A DNA stretch of 30,319 bases from the NCBI GenBank assembly GCA_004555535.1, contig SFHU01000022.1, forward strand, positions 1 through 30,319, in the 5' to 3' direction. This document shows, one piece after another, positions 1 through 7,956 of the stretch; position 1 is the stretch's first letter; every line of letters begins with the position of its first letter. The DNA is from Clostridiales bacterium. Its GTDB lineage: Bacteria > Bacillota > Clostridia > Christensenellales > Aristaeellaceae. A program made the translations under genes and the position numbers. Under the pieces are notes generated by a model that did no database searches, was not told where the DNA came from, and saw only the letters and a list, made by a program, of their open reading frames with translations.

Positions 1-16
1 CAGGAGGGAAAACCGT

Positions 17-1135
17 ATGAAGAAGGTTCTGGCTCTCGTTCTGGCTCTCGCCGTGCTTTGCCCCGTACTCGCGCTGGCGGAGGAGACCATCAAGATTGGC
101 GTCTTTGAGCCGATGACCGGCGCGACCGCCGCCGGCGGCGCCATGGAAAAGGAAGGCTACGACCTGGCCAACGAGCTCTACCCCGAGGTGCTGGGCAAGA
201 AGATCGAGCTGGTCTATGGCGACAACAAGTCCGACCGCGCCGAGGCGACGCTGGCCGCGCAGTCCCTGGTGGACAAGGGCGTCGTCGCCGTGCTGGGCTC
301 CTATGCCTCCGGCCTGACGATGGCGGGCGGCGAGGTCTTCGGCGAGGAGGAGATCCCCGCGCTGACGGCGACCGCCACCAATCCGACCGTCACCCTGGAC
401 TGCGAGTGGTATGCCCGCATCTGCTTCATCGATCCCTTCCAGGGCACGATGCTCGCGCGCTACGCCGTCAAGAACGAATACAAGAAGATCGCGATCATGC
501 GCGAGAAGGATTCCGAATACGCCGTCGGCCTGGTTAAGTACTTCCAGGACGAGCTGGCCAATCACGAGGGCTTCGAGGTCGTCGAGCTGTGCGACTTCAT
601 GAACAAGGATGAGGACTTCTCCGCGCTGCTGGGCGCCGTGCTCGACGCGAAGCCGGACGTCATCTTCACCTCCGTCTCCTACGCCGACAAGGCCGCACAG
701 ATCATGAAGCAGGCCCGCGCGCTGGGCTATGAGGGCCCGTTCTTCGGCGGCGACACGCTCGACGCGCCGGAGCTGTTCAGCATCGCCGGCACGGCTGCCA
801 AGGGCGCCGTGTTCACCACCTTCTACGACTCCGCGCAGCCGGCGACCGAGAAGACCAGCGAGTTCCTGGACGCCTACCGCGCCAAGTACAGCAAGGAGCC
901 CGCGGCACCGACCGTCATGGCCTATGACGCCTACATGACGCTGCGCAACGCCATCGAGGTTGCCGGCTCCACCGACGCCGAGGCCATCCGCGACGCGCTC
1001 TTCGCCACCGAGGGCTTTGTCGGCGCGGCCGGCGCGATCACGCTCGACGAGAACCACGACGCCGTCCGTCCGGTCGTCTTCAAGGAGGTTCAGGCCGACG
1101 GCTCCACGTCCTTCAAGGACATGATCGAGCCGTAA
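17..1135 (+). CDS. livJ: Branched-chain amino acid ABC transporter substrate-binding protein
   Basis: This is a 372-residue extracytoplasmic binding protein of the LivJ/LivK family (periplasmic-binding-protein-like type I fold), which captures leucine, isoleucine, valine or a related amino acid for the permease encoded downstream. The start is set by AGGAGG at 2-7, nine bases before the ATG. Residues 1-21 form a Sec signal peptide (two Lys, a Leu/Ala-rich core, and ALA before EE). A Cys lies in the core (Cys15) but there is no lipobox around it. The mature protein begins with the family pattern IKIGVFEPMTG, and the two-lobe domain runs to the C-terminus. It leads the liv cluster, and a hairpin-rich spacer separates it from livH. 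The assignment rests on the sequence plus the following livHMGF genes; the exact ligand cannot be read from sequence. The promoter lies outside the window. Confidence 0.95.
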   Translation: MKKVLALVLALAVLCPVLALAEETIKIGVFEPMTGATAAGGAMEKEGYDLANELYPEVLGKKIELVYGDNKSDRAEATLAAQSLVDKGVVAVLGSYASGLTMAGGEVFGEEEIPALTATATNPTVTLDCEWYARICFIDPFQGTMLARYAVKNEYKKIAIMREKDSEYAVGLVKYFQDELANHEGFEVVELCDFMNKDEDFSALLGAVLDAKPDVIFTSVSYADKAAQIMKQARALGYEGPFFGGDTLDAPELFSIAGTAAKGAVFTTFYDSAQPATEKTSEFLDAYRAKYSKEPAAPTVMAYDAYMTLRNAIEVAGSTDAEAIRDALFATEGFVGAAGAITLDENHDAVRPVVFKEVQADGSTSFKDMIEP

Positions 1136-1178
1136 TTCCGCCCCATTTCAACAGAGGAAAACCCGCGCTCACTGCAAG

Positions 1179-1279
1179 GACGCTTTGGAGCGTCGCCGCC
1201 TGACCGGCGGAGCAGCGAAATCCCGGGCGAATCACGGGGCTGTAAAGCGAGGGCTTTACAGCCCTTCCTTGTTGGAAGG
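1179..1279 (+). terminator. Tandem hairpins between livJ and livH (probable attenuator)
   Basis: The 168-base spacer between livJ and livH holds four hairpins in a row. Their arms are 1179-1184 with 1189-1194, 1196-1200 with 1206-1210, 1237-1248 with 1253-1264 (12 perfect pairs, GAGG loop), and 1263-1268 with 1274-1279. The third resembles an intrinsic terminator, but its U-tract is poor (TTCCTT). The fourth overlaps its last two bases, so the two may compete. The likely role is partial termination or mRNA stabilisation that gives more binding protein than permease. That role is inferred; the pairing is visible. Confidence 0.6.
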
Positions 1280-1303
1280 ACGTTTCAGATTGGGAGTGAA
1301 ACC

Positions 1304-2200
1304 ATGTTCGAACCGACCCGCTTGCTTCAAACGCTCACCGACGCGCTGAGCCTGGGCAGCCTCTACGCGCTCATCGCCATCGGCTACACGATGGTCTACG
1401 GCGTGCTGCGCCTGATCAACTTTGCGCATGGCGAGATCTTCATGATTGCCATGTACATCGTCTTCTACGGCATTTCCCTCTTCACCCTGCCCTGGTACAT
1501 CACCTTCACCGCGACGATCCTCTTCACGGCGCTGCTGGGCACGCTCGCCGAGCGCCTGGCCTACCGCCCGCTGCGCAGCGCGCCGCGCATCTCGATTCTC
1601 GTCTCAGCGATCGGCGTGTCCTACTTCCTGCAGAATCTGGCGACGGTCATCTTCGGCGGCCGTCCGCTCAACTTCCCGCAGATTCCGCTCTTCACGGACG
1701 TGCTCGTCATCGGCAACGTGTATATCCAGCGCCTCTCGCTGATCGTCCCGGTCGTCACGGCGGTGCTGCTGCTCCTGCTGCTCCTGCTCATCAAGCACAC
1801 GCGCACGGGCATGGCGATGCGCGCCGTCTCGCGCGACTACGACGCCGCGAGCCTGATGGGCATCGACCTCAACCAGACCATCGCGATCACCTTCTTCATC
1901 GGCTCCGCGCTGGCGGGCGTCGGCGCGATCATGTGGGGCATGAAGTACACCCGCATCAGCCCGACCATCGGCTCCATGCCCGGCATCAAGTGCTTTATCG
2001 CCGCCGTCCTGGGCGGCATCGGCAACACCGCCGGCGCCGTGCTCGGCGGCCTCATGATCGGCTTCATCGAGATCGTGATCGTCGCGCTCTTCCCCTCGCT
2101 TTCCGGCTATCGCGACGCCTTCGCGTTCATCGTGCTGATCGTCGTGCTGCTCGTCAAGCCGACCGGCCTGCTCGGCGAAAAAACAACGGAGAAGGTGTAA
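1304..2200 (+). CDS. livH: Branched-chain amino acid ABC transporter permease LivH
   Basis: This 298-residue integral membrane protein is one half of the transmembrane channel of the Liv ABC importer. It is very hydrophobic, with about eight predicted membrane helices. The N-terminal region has the LivH-family pattern SLYALIAIGYTMVYGVLRLINFAHGE near residues 17-42. The segment between about residues 165 and 190 (TRTGMAMRAVSRDYDAASLMGID) is the cytoplasmic EAA-like coupling loop that contacts the ATPases. The length is normal for the family. GGAGTG lies just upstream of the ATG. The gene ends three bases before livM, so the two are translated as a unit. The start is not in doubt, because the membrane domain begins soon after it. 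Confidence 0.96.
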   Translation: MFEPTRLLQTLTDALSLGSLYALIAIGYTMVYGVLRLINFAHGEIFMIAMYIVFYGISLFTLPWYITFTATILFTALLGTLAERLAYRPLRSAPRISILVSAIGVSYFLQNLATVIFGGRPLNFPQIPLFTDVLVIGNVYIQRLSLIVPVVTAVLLLLLLLLIKHTRTGMAMRAVSRDYDAASLMGIDLNQTIAITFFIGSALAGVGAIMWGMKYTRISPTIGSMPGIKCFIAAVLGGIGNTAGAVLGGLMIGFIEIVIVALFPSLSGYRDAFAFIVLIVVLLVKPTGLLGEKTTEKV

Positions 2201-2203
2201 GCC

Positions 2204-3283
2204 ATGACCAAGATCAAAAAGTCTTCCGTCCTCCTGTCCTGCCTGCTGCTCGCCGTGCTGGTGGGGCTGCTCGCCTGCATCGACGGCAACGCGAGCAGCT
2301 ATATCGTGCGCATCACGCGCCTTTGCGCGATCAACATCGTGCTCGCGCTGTCGATGAATCTCGTCCAGGGCTTCACGGGCATCTTCTCCCTCGGTCACGC
2401 GGGCTTCATGGCCATTGGCGCCTACAGCGTTGCGCTGCTGACGATTCCCGTCGCCAAGAAGGAGACGCTCTTCATGCTCGAGCCGCTCATCGCCCCGTTC
2501 AACACGCTGACGCTGCCCTTCGGCGTCGCACTGATCATCGGCGGCGCGCTCGCGGCGGGCGTGGCCTTCCTGATCGGCCTGCCCTGCCTGCGCCTGCGCG
2601 GCGACTATCTCGCCATCGCGACGCTGGGCTTCTCGGAGATCATCCGCATCCTGATCACCAACGCGCAGTCGCTGACCAACGGCGCGCAGGGCCTCAAGTC
2701 CATCCCCAAGACGGCGAACATCTGGTGGTGCTACGGCATTGCCTTGGCCGTCATCGCCTTCATCGCCCTGCTCATCTCCTCGAGCTACGGGCGCGCGCTC
2801 AAGGCCATCCGCGAGGATGAAATCGCCGCGGAGTCGATGGGCATCTCGCTGCTTGGGCACAAGATGCTCGCCTTCATGATCAGCGCGTTCCTCGCCGGCG
2901 TCGGCGGCGGCCTCTATGCCAGCTACATCGGCACCATCGGCCCCGACGTCTTCCAGATCTCCCGCACCTACGACATCCTGATGATCGTCGTCATGGGCGG
3001 TATGGGCTCCATCACGGGCTCCGTCGTCGCCGCCTTCCTCGTGACAATCGGTCAGGAATGGCTGCGCGTGCTCGACGGCCCGCTGCCCTTCCTGCCCTTC
3101 TGGCCCGAGAACGGCGTCTCCGGCATGCGCATGGTCGTCTTCTCCATCCTGCTGCTGATCGTCATCCTCTTCTTCCGCAATGGCCTGTTCGGCCATCGCG
3201 AGGTTACCTGGAGCAGCATCGGCCGCCGCCTCTCGGCGCTCACCGGCCATCGCCCCGCGAAGGAGGTGCGCGAGCATGAATAA
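2204..3283 (+). CDS. livM: Branched-chain amino acid ABC transporter permease LivM
   Basis: This 359-residue permease is the second transmembrane subunit of the Liv importer. It begins with a membrane helix and then shows the LivM-family block LVQGFTGIFSLGHAGFMAIG near residues 53-72. The coupling loop around residues 194-215 (SYGRALKAIREDEIAAESMGI) is the typical LivM contact with LivG/LivF. Predicted helices continue to about residue 330, followed by a basic tail. The ribosome binding site is GGAG inside the end of livH (about 2190), and the stop overlaps the livG start by eight bases. The size matches the family. The substrate cannot be deduced beyond branched-chain or related amino acids. 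Confidence 0.96.
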   Translation: MTKIKKSSVLLSCLLLAVLVGLLACIDGNASSYIVRITRLCAINIVLALSMNLVQGFTGIFSLGHAGFMAIGAYSVALLTIPVAKKETLFMLEPLIAPFNTLTLPFGVALIIGGALAAGVAFLIGLPCLRLRGDYLAIATLGFSEIIRILITNAQSLTNGAQGLKSIPKTANIWWCYGIALAVIAFIALLISSSYGRALKAIREDEIAAESMGISLLGHKMLAFMISAFLAGVGGGLYASYIGTIGPDVFQISRTYDILMIVVMGGMGSITGSVVAAFLVTIGQEWLRVLDGPLPFLPFWPENGVSGMRMVVFSILLLIVILFFRNGLFGHREVTWSSIGRRLSALTGHRPAKEVREHE

Positions 3284-4058
3284 GCGCGTTCTCGAGGTCA
3301 ACCACGCGACCATGCGCTTCGGCGGCCTGGTCGCCGTCAACGACCTCTCCATGCACATCGATCATCAGGAGATTGTCGCGCTCATCGGCCCCAACGGCGC
3401 CGGAAAGACGACCGCCTTCAACATGATCACGGGCGTCTACACGCCCACCAGCGGCACCATCACCCTCGGCAGCCGCAGCATCACGGGCCTTCGTCCCGAC
3501 CGTATCGCGCACGAGGGCATCGCGCGCACGTTCCAGAACATCCGCCTGTTCAAGGCGCTGACGGTGCTGGACAACGTCGTCATCGCGCAGCACCTGCGCC
3601 TGACCTCCTCCTGGCCCGCCGCCGTGCTCCGCCTGCCGCGCTACCGCAAGGAAAACGAGCAGATGTACGAGCGCGCCAAGGCGCTGCTCACCTATATGGG
3701 CCTGTGGGAGGTGCGCGGCGAAATCGCCAGCTCGCTCCCCTACGGCATGCAGCGCAAGCTGGAAATCGCCCGCGCGCTCGCGACGCAGCCGACGCTGCTG
3801 CTGCTCGACGAGCCGGCCGCCGGCATGAACCCTGCCGAGTCCGCCGAGCTGACCGGCCTCATCCGCGGCATCCGCGACCAGTTCCACCTGACCGTCCTGC
3901 TCATCGAGCACCACATGGACGTCGTCATGGACATTTCCGACCGCATCTACGTTCTCAACTACGGCAGCCTGATCGCCGAGGGCACGCCGGAGGAGATCCA
4001 GCAGAACGACGACGTCATTCGCGCATATCTGGGAGGTGACGAAGAGGATGAAGCTTGA
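3276..4058 (+). CDS. livG: Branched-chain amino acid ABC transporter ATP-binding protein LivG
   Basis: This 260-residue cytoplasmic ATPase powers the Liv importer together with LivF. Walker A is GPNGAGKT at residues 38-45. The LivG-type signature, in which LSGGQ is replaced, reads YGMQRKLEIARALA, followed by Walker B LLLLDEPAAGMNP and the H-loop histidine in LIEHHMD. An open frame continues upstream inside livM to 3180, but the chosen ATG has AAGGAGG at a suitable distance and begins at the point where homology to LivG proteins normally starts. The start overlaps the livM stop by eight bases, and the end overlaps livF by eleven bases, so the genes are translationally coupled. Confidence 0.96.
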   Translation: MNKRVLEVNHATMRFGGLVAVNDLSMHIDHQEIVALIGPNGAGKTTAFNMITGVYTPTSGTITLGSRSITGLRPDRIAHEGIARTFQNIRLFKALTVLDNVVIAQHLRLTSSWPAAVLRLPRYRKENEQMYERAKALLTYMGLWEVRGEIASSLPYGMQRKLEIARALATQPTLLLLDEPAAGMNPAESAELTGLIRGIRDQFHLTVLLIEHHMDVVMDISDRIYVLNYGSLIAEGTPEEIQQNDDVIRAYLGGDEEDEA

Positions 4059-4764
4059 AATCAAGGATCTGCACGTCTCCTACGGCGGAATCCGCGCCCT
4101 CAAGGGCATCAGCCTGACCGTCGAGGAGGGGCAGATCGTCACGCTCATCGGCGCCAACGGAGCGGGCAAGTCGACGACGCTGCGCGCCATCTCCGGCCTG
4201 CAGAAGGTGCAGAGTGGCTCCATTCTCTACGGCGGGGAGGAGCTGACAACGCTTCCGGCGAAGGAGATCGTCCGCCGCGGCATCATCCACGTGCCGGAGG
4301 GGCGGCGCGTCTTCCCGGACATGACCGTCGCGGAGAATCTCAAGATTGGCGCATTCCTGCGCCGCGACGCCGACGGCATCGCCAAGGACATGAAGTACGT
4401 CTATTCCCTCTTCCCCCGGCTGGAGGAGCGCTCCTGGCAGATGGCCGGCACGCTCTCCGGCGGCGAGCAGCAGATGCTGGCCGTCGGCCGCGCGCTGATG
4501 AGCCGTCCGAAGGTGCTGATGATGGATGAGCCGTCGCTGGGCCTCGCGCCGCTGATCGTCAAGGATATCTTTTCCATCATTCGCCGGGTCAACGAGGACG
4601 GCATCACCGTGCTGCTCATCGAGCAGAATGCCAACGCCGCCCTGCGCATCGCCAATTACGGCTATGTGCTGGAGACCGGCACCATCTCCCTGACCGGCAC
4701 CGGCGAGGCGCTGCTCAAGGATGAATCCGTCCGTGAGGCGTATCTGGGCAAGAAGAGGACATGA
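4048..4764 (+). CDS. livF: Branched-chain amino acid ABC transporter ATP-binding protein LivF
   Basis: This 238-residue ATPase is the second nucleotide-binding subunit of the Liv importer. It has Walker A GANGAGKS at residues 35-42, a full LSGGEQQ signature, and Walker B VLMMDEPSLGLAP. The LivF hallmark HVPEGRRVFPDMTV lies between Walker A and the signature. The ATG at 4048 is preferred because GGGAGG sits about eleven bases upstream and the protein then starts MKLEIKDLHVSYGG, typical of the family. A GTG at 4036 would add four residues but would lie inside that ribosome binding site. It is the last gene of the operon; a strong hairpin terminator follows after about 40 bases. Confidence 0.95.
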   Translation: MKLEIKDLHVSYGGIRALKGISLTVEEGQIVTLIGANGAGKSTTLRAISGLQKVQSGSILYGGEELTTLPAKEIVRRGIIHVPEGRRVFPDMTVAENLKIGAFLRRDADGIAKDMKYVYSLFPRLEERSWQMAGTLSGGEQQMLAVGRALMSRPKVLMMDEPSLGLAPLIVKDIFSIIRRVNEDGITVLLIEQNANAALRIANYGYVLETGTISLTGTGEALLKDESVREAYLGKKRT

Positions 4765-4803
4765 TGACTTCTGTGCTGAAATGCCTTGAACAGTGAAAAA
4801 CAG

Positions 4804-4846
4804 ATCAGGCGTCCAACCCAAAGGGTTCGGACGCCTGATTCTTTTT
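4804..4846. terminator. Two-way intrinsic terminator between livF and mreB
   Basis: An 11-base perfect stem (4804-4814 with 4829-4839) carries a second stem of AACCC with GGGTT inside it, capped by AAA, with one bulged C at 4828. On the plus strand it is followed by TCTTTTTATT. On the minus strand the run of A at about 4796-4800 gives a U-tract of five. It can therefore stop both the liv operon and the convergent mreB transcript. The stop codon of mreB (4845-4847) lies inside the plus-strand T-tract, so the minus-strand hairpin starts just after translation ends. Confidence 0.93.
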
Positions 4847-5882
4847 ATTCATCTGTCCCCAGGTCGCTGCGGCTGCCGGAGATCAGGTCGATGTTTTCAT
4901 ACCTGTCCGGCTCGTCGATCAGCGCGCTCAGCCCGTGCGCGACGCAGAGGTCGGGCTCGTCGGCCAGCGTCGTGCGGATCTTGATCTGATCAGAGATGAC
5001 CTCCGGCAGGCCGAAGAGCTGCGCGCCGCCGCCGCTGAGCGTGATGCCCTCGTCAAAGATGTCGCTGGCCAGCTCGGGCGGCGTGCGCTCGATCAGCCGG
5101 TGCAGGTCGTTCACGAGGTCGCGCAGCGGCTCCGTGAGCGCCTCGATCATCTCCTCCGAATTGACCGATACCGCGCGCGGCAGGCCGGAGACCAGGCTTC
5201 TGCCGCAGGCATCCATATCCAGCCGCACGCCGCGCATGCGGGCCGAGCCGATGTTGATCTTGAGCTCCTCTGCCGTGCGCGCGCCGATGAGCAGGTTGTG
5301 CTTCTTGCGCAGGTAATCGATGATCGCCTCATCGAACTTGTCGCCCCCGACATCCAGAATATCCCAGACGATCTGATGGCCGAGCGAGAAGACGGAGACG
5401 TTCGTGCGCCCGCCGCCCATGTCGATGTTCATGCGGCCGTAGGGCTGGTCGATGCGCAGGCCGCCGCCGATCGCCGAGGCGACGCATTCATCCACCGGGA
5501 TCACGCTGCGCACGCCCGCGTCCACGAGCACATCCACCAGCGTCTGCTGCTCACTGGGGGCCATGCCGCCCGGCAGCGCCAGCAGCATGCGCGGGCGGAA
5601 CGCCGCGCGCTTGCCGATGACCTTGCGCACAAAATAGCGCAGCATCTTGCTGACGAGATCGAAGCTGCGGATCCGTCCGTCGCACAGGGGACGCTCGACG
5701 ATCAGCCCGGCGGGCGTGCGGCCATACATGCGCCGCGCATCCTCGCCGACCGCGACGACGTCGCGCGTCTGCCTGTCATAGGCCACATAGGCCGGCTCGC
5801 TGAGCACGACGCCCTTGCCGCGCACGACGATGTGCAGGGTCGACGTGCCCAGATCCATTCCCAGTTCATCTACGCCAAACAT
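4845..5882 (-). CDS. mreB: MreB/Mbl-family actin-like rod-shape protein
   Basis: This 345-residue bacterial actin homologue forms membrane-associated filaments that guide cell-wall synthesis. The phosphate-1 loop reads MDLGTSTLHI (residues 9-18), where most MreB proteins have DLGTANTL. The phosphate-2 loop is IDMGGGRTNVSVF, and the adenosine motif SGGGAQLFGLPEVI lies near the C-terminus. The length fits the family, and AAGGAG lies ten bases before the ATG. It sits 27 bases downstream of spoIIID, the same order as spoIIID-mbl in Bacillus subtilis, so it is more likely the sporulation-linked paralogue (Mbl type) than the mreBCD copy. The sequence is clearly diverged from housekeeping MreB, which supports a paralogue role; this last point is inference. 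Confidence 0.93.
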   Translation of the reverse strand: MFGVDELGMDLGTSTLHIVVRGKGVVLSEPAYVAYDRQTRDVVAVGEDARRMYGRTPAGLIVERPLCDGRIRSFDLVSKMLRYFVRKVIGKRAAFRPRMLLALPGGMAPSEQQTLVDVLVDAGVRSVIPVDECVASAIGGGLRIDQPYGRMNIDMGGGRTNVSVFSLGHQIVWDILDVGGDKFDEAIIDYLRKKHNLLIGARTAEELKINIGSARMRGVRLDMDACGRSLVSGLPRAVSVNSEEMIEALTEPLRDLVNDLHRLIERTPPELASDIFDEGITLSGGGAQLFGLPEVISDQIKIRTTLADEPDLCVAHGLSALIDEPDRYENIDLISGSRSDLGTDE

Positions 5883-5909
5883 GCTCGCTGTACTCCTTCA
5901 AAAAACAAT

Positions 5910-6185
5910 CTAGCCTTGATGGCTGCCCTCCCGCGCTCTCGCGTAACGGAGCCTTGTCGCCTCCCCGCCGCGCAGGTGGCGCTCCGCCTTGTTGCGCCCC
6001 AGCACGGCGGCCACTTCTCGCGAAAGCGGCGCGCTCAGCAGCGGCAGGCGCGTCTGCAAATCCTTGTGCACCGTCGATTTTGACACGCCCAGCACGCGGG
6101 CCGCCTGGCGGACCGTCGCCCCGGTCGATGCGATGTAGTCCGCCTCCTGAAGCACACGATGCTCTATCGTCTGATTCACGCGCAT
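5910..6185 (-). CDS. spoIIID: Sporulation transcriptional regulator SpoIIID
   Basis: This 91-residue DNA-binding protein acts in the mother cell during sporulation, tuning sigma-E and sigma-K genes. The helix-turn-helix TVRQAARVLGVSKSTVHKDL at about residues 24-43 and the following RLPLLSAPLSREVAAVL and NKAERHLRGGEAT blocks match SpoIIID closely; the last contains the basic second DNA-contact region. An open frame extends 25 codons further upstream to 6260, but SpoIIID proteins start about ten residues before this homology, so the ATG at 6185 was chosen. A GTG two codons later is also possible and has a better-spaced GGGGGG. The gene is the best single indication that the organism forms endospores. 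Confidence 0.94.
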   Translation of the reverse strand: MRVNQTIEHRVLQEADYIASTGATVRQAARVLGVSKSTVHKDLQTRLPLLSAPLSREVAAVLGRNKAERHLRGGEATRLRYARAREGSHQG

Positions 6186-6292
6186 CCCCCCAGACAGTCT
6201 CGGCAATCCGGGGTATCCTATGCGCGCGGCAGAAAAATCTGTCTTGCCGGGAGGCGGCAATCGTTCGGGGTGTTTTGCGCTTTCCCTGTCTT

Positions 6293-6321
6293 ATTCTATG
6301 ACAGGTTGCAGCACACGTCAA
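6293..6321 (-). promoter_or_regulatory. Probable promoter of spoIIID-mreB
   Basis: On the minus strand TTGACG (6316-6321) is followed after exactly 17 bases by TAGAAT (6293-6298), a good sigma-A pattern. It overlaps the end of truA and lies about 110 bases before spoIIID. The -10 region CATAGAAT also resembles a sigma-E -10, as might be expected for spoIIID, but no convincing sigma-E -35 is seen. Confidence 0.6.
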
Positions 6322-7157
6322 GCCCCGTCCCGCGCGGGGAGGGGCTCGATCTCGTCTCCTTCATAGAACACGCGCACGAGCGTCAGCCCGCGCGCGGGCG
6401 CCGTCTGCCCGAGGGCGAGCCGGTCGCCCGTCTCGATTGCGCGCGCGATGGCGCCGGGGGCGCGCTTGCCCGTGCCGATCTCCGCCAGCGTGCCGGCAAT
6501 GATGCGCACCATATTGTAGAGGAAGCCGTCGCCCATCACGCAAAGCGTCACCCTCTCGCCCTCGCGCGTCACCCGCGCGCCGACGATCGTGCGCACCGTG
6601 CTCTTGGCGACGCTGCCGCTGGCGGCGAAGGCCGCGAAGTCATGCGTCCCCAGAAGGGCCTGCGCCTCCTCATCCATCAGCCGCTCATCCATCGGCAGCG
6701 GGATATGCGCGGCATACTGCCGGCCGATTGCGCAGTCGTGGCGCGCGTTATAGAAGGCGTAGCGGTAGAGCTTGCCGCAGGCGCTGTATCGCGCGTGGAA
6801 GCCCTCCGGGGCCAAACCGCTCTCGCGCACGCGGATATCCGGTGGGAGCAGCGTGTTGAGCGCGAAGGCCAGCTTCTGCGCGGGGATGCGCGTCGCGCTG
6901 TCAAAATGCGCACAGAGGCCCAGCGCATGAACGCCCGCGTCCGTGCGGCTCGAGCCGGTGACGCTGACGCGCTCCTGCGTGAGCGTGCAGAGCGCCTGCT
7001 CGAGCGTCTCCTGCACGCTGGGGCCGTTGATCTGGCGCTGCCAGCCGCAGTAGGCCGTGCCATCGTATTCAATCGTCAGCCTGAAGCGCCGCTGTCCCTC
7101 GGGCGGATGGTCGGCGGCGCTTGGCCTGTGATGGCTGACGAGCAGCGGCTTATCCAA
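6318..7157 (-). CDS. truA: tRNA pseudouridine(38-40) synthase TruA
   Basis: TruA converts uridines 38-40 in the anticodon stem-loop of many tRNAs to pseudouridine. The protein (279 residues from the chosen start) contains RLTIEYDGTAYCGWQRQ near residues 26-42 and the catalytic aspartate in GSSRTDAGVHALG (Asp73), then the C-terminal MGDGFLYNMVRIIAGTL block. No ATG lies near the beginning. A TTG at 7157 has GAGGG eight bases upstream and overlaps the end of ecfT by eight bases. A TTG at 7172 would add five residues but lacks a ribosome binding site. About 20 residues precede the conserved region, slightly more than usual. The ecfA1-ecfA2-ecfT-truA order is common in Bacillota. Confidence 0.95.
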   Translation of the reverse strand: MDKPLLVSHHRPSAADHPPEGQRRFRLTIEYDGTAYCGWQRQINGPSVQETLEQALCTLTQERVSVTGSSRTDAGVHALGLCAHFDSATRIPAQKLAFALNTLLPPDIRVRESGLAPEGFHARYSACGKLYRYAFYNARHDCAIGRQYAAHIPLPMDERLMDEEAQALLGTHDFAAFAASGSVAKSTVRTIVGARVTREGERVTLCVMGDGFLYNMVRIIAGTLAEIGTGKRAPGAIARAIETGDRLALGQTAPARGLTLVRVFYEGDEIEPLPARDGA

Positions 7158-7956
7158 GCAGCACGCCCTCAACCGCGATCACGGCGAGGAACACGGCCAC
7201 CGCCGCCGCGCCATAGGCGTCCAGCCGCGTGTATTTGAGCTCGCGCAGGCGCGTGCGCTGGTCGCCGCCGCGATAGCAGCGCGCCTCCATCGCCATCGCC
7301 AGGTCGTTGGCCCGGCGGAAGGCGCTCACGAACAGCGGCACCAGCAGCGGGATCATCGCCTTCGCGCGGGCGATCAGGTTGCCGGTTTCAAAGTCCGCGC
7401 CGCGGGCCATCTGTGCCTTCTGGATCTTGTCCGTCTCCTCCAGCAGCGTCGGGATGAAGCGCAGCGCGATGGTCATCATCATCGCCAGCTCATGCGCCGG
7501 GAAATGGAAGCGCTGCAGCGGGCGCATCAGCCGCTCCAGGCCGTCCGTCAGCTGCACGGGGCTGGTCGTCAGCGTCAGCACGCTCGTGCCCATGACCAGG
7601 AACACCAGCCTGAGCGCGAAGAACGTCGCGTTGAGCAGCGCCTCCCAGGTCAGCGTGAAGAAGCCGAGCTTCACAATCGGCGTCTCGCCCTGCACAAAGA
7701 GCAGGTTGAGCACGAAGGTAAAGATGATGATGAAGCGCAGGGGTCGAATGCCCTTGAGCAGATAGGAGAATTTGATGCCCGCGATGCGCACGACCAGATA
7801 CAGAAACGCAAACGCGATGATGTAGCCCGGCAGGTTGCCGATCAGAAACACGCCCACGATGTAGAGGATCGTCAGGATCAGCTTCATGCGCGGATCCATC
7901 CTGTGGACGACGGAATTGCCGGGGAAATACTGGCCCAGCGTGATATCGTTAAGCAT
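7150..7956 (-). CDS. ecfT: Energy-coupling factor transporter transmembrane protein EcfT
   Basis: This 268-residue membrane scaffold of ECF-type vitamin importers connects the two ATPases with exchangeable substrate-binding S components. It has several membrane helices between about residues 25 and 130 and one at the C-terminus (about 247-265). The two coupling motifs are visible: AQMARGAD (Ala-Arg-Gly at residues 185-187) and the later EARCYRGG (residues 224-231). AAGGAG lies six bases before the ATG. The start overlaps ecfA2 by eight bases. No S component is encoded in the window, so this is the shared group-II module that serves S components encoded elsewhere. Confidence 0.96.
   Translation of the reverse strand: MLNDITLGQYFPGNSVVHRMDPRMKLILTILYIVGVFLIGNLPGYIIAFAFLYLVVRIAGIKFSYLLKGIRPLRFIIIFTFVLNLLFVQGETPIVKLGFFTLTWEALLNATFFALRLVFLVMGTSVLTLTTSPVQLTDGLERLMRPLQRFHFPAHELAMMMTIALRFIPTLLEETDKIQKAQMARGADFETGNLIARAKAMIPLLVPLFVSAFRRANDLAMAMEARCYRGGDQRTRLRELKYTRLDAYGAAAVAVFLAVIAVEGVLLG

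Noticed and set aside
1604..3358. A 584-codon open frame on the minus strand opposite livH and livM
   Set aside because: The protein is an Ala/Asp/Glu/Gln/Arg-rich low-complexity string typical of antisense frames in G+C-rich genes; livH and livM on the plus strand have clear families, ribosome binding sites and coupling.
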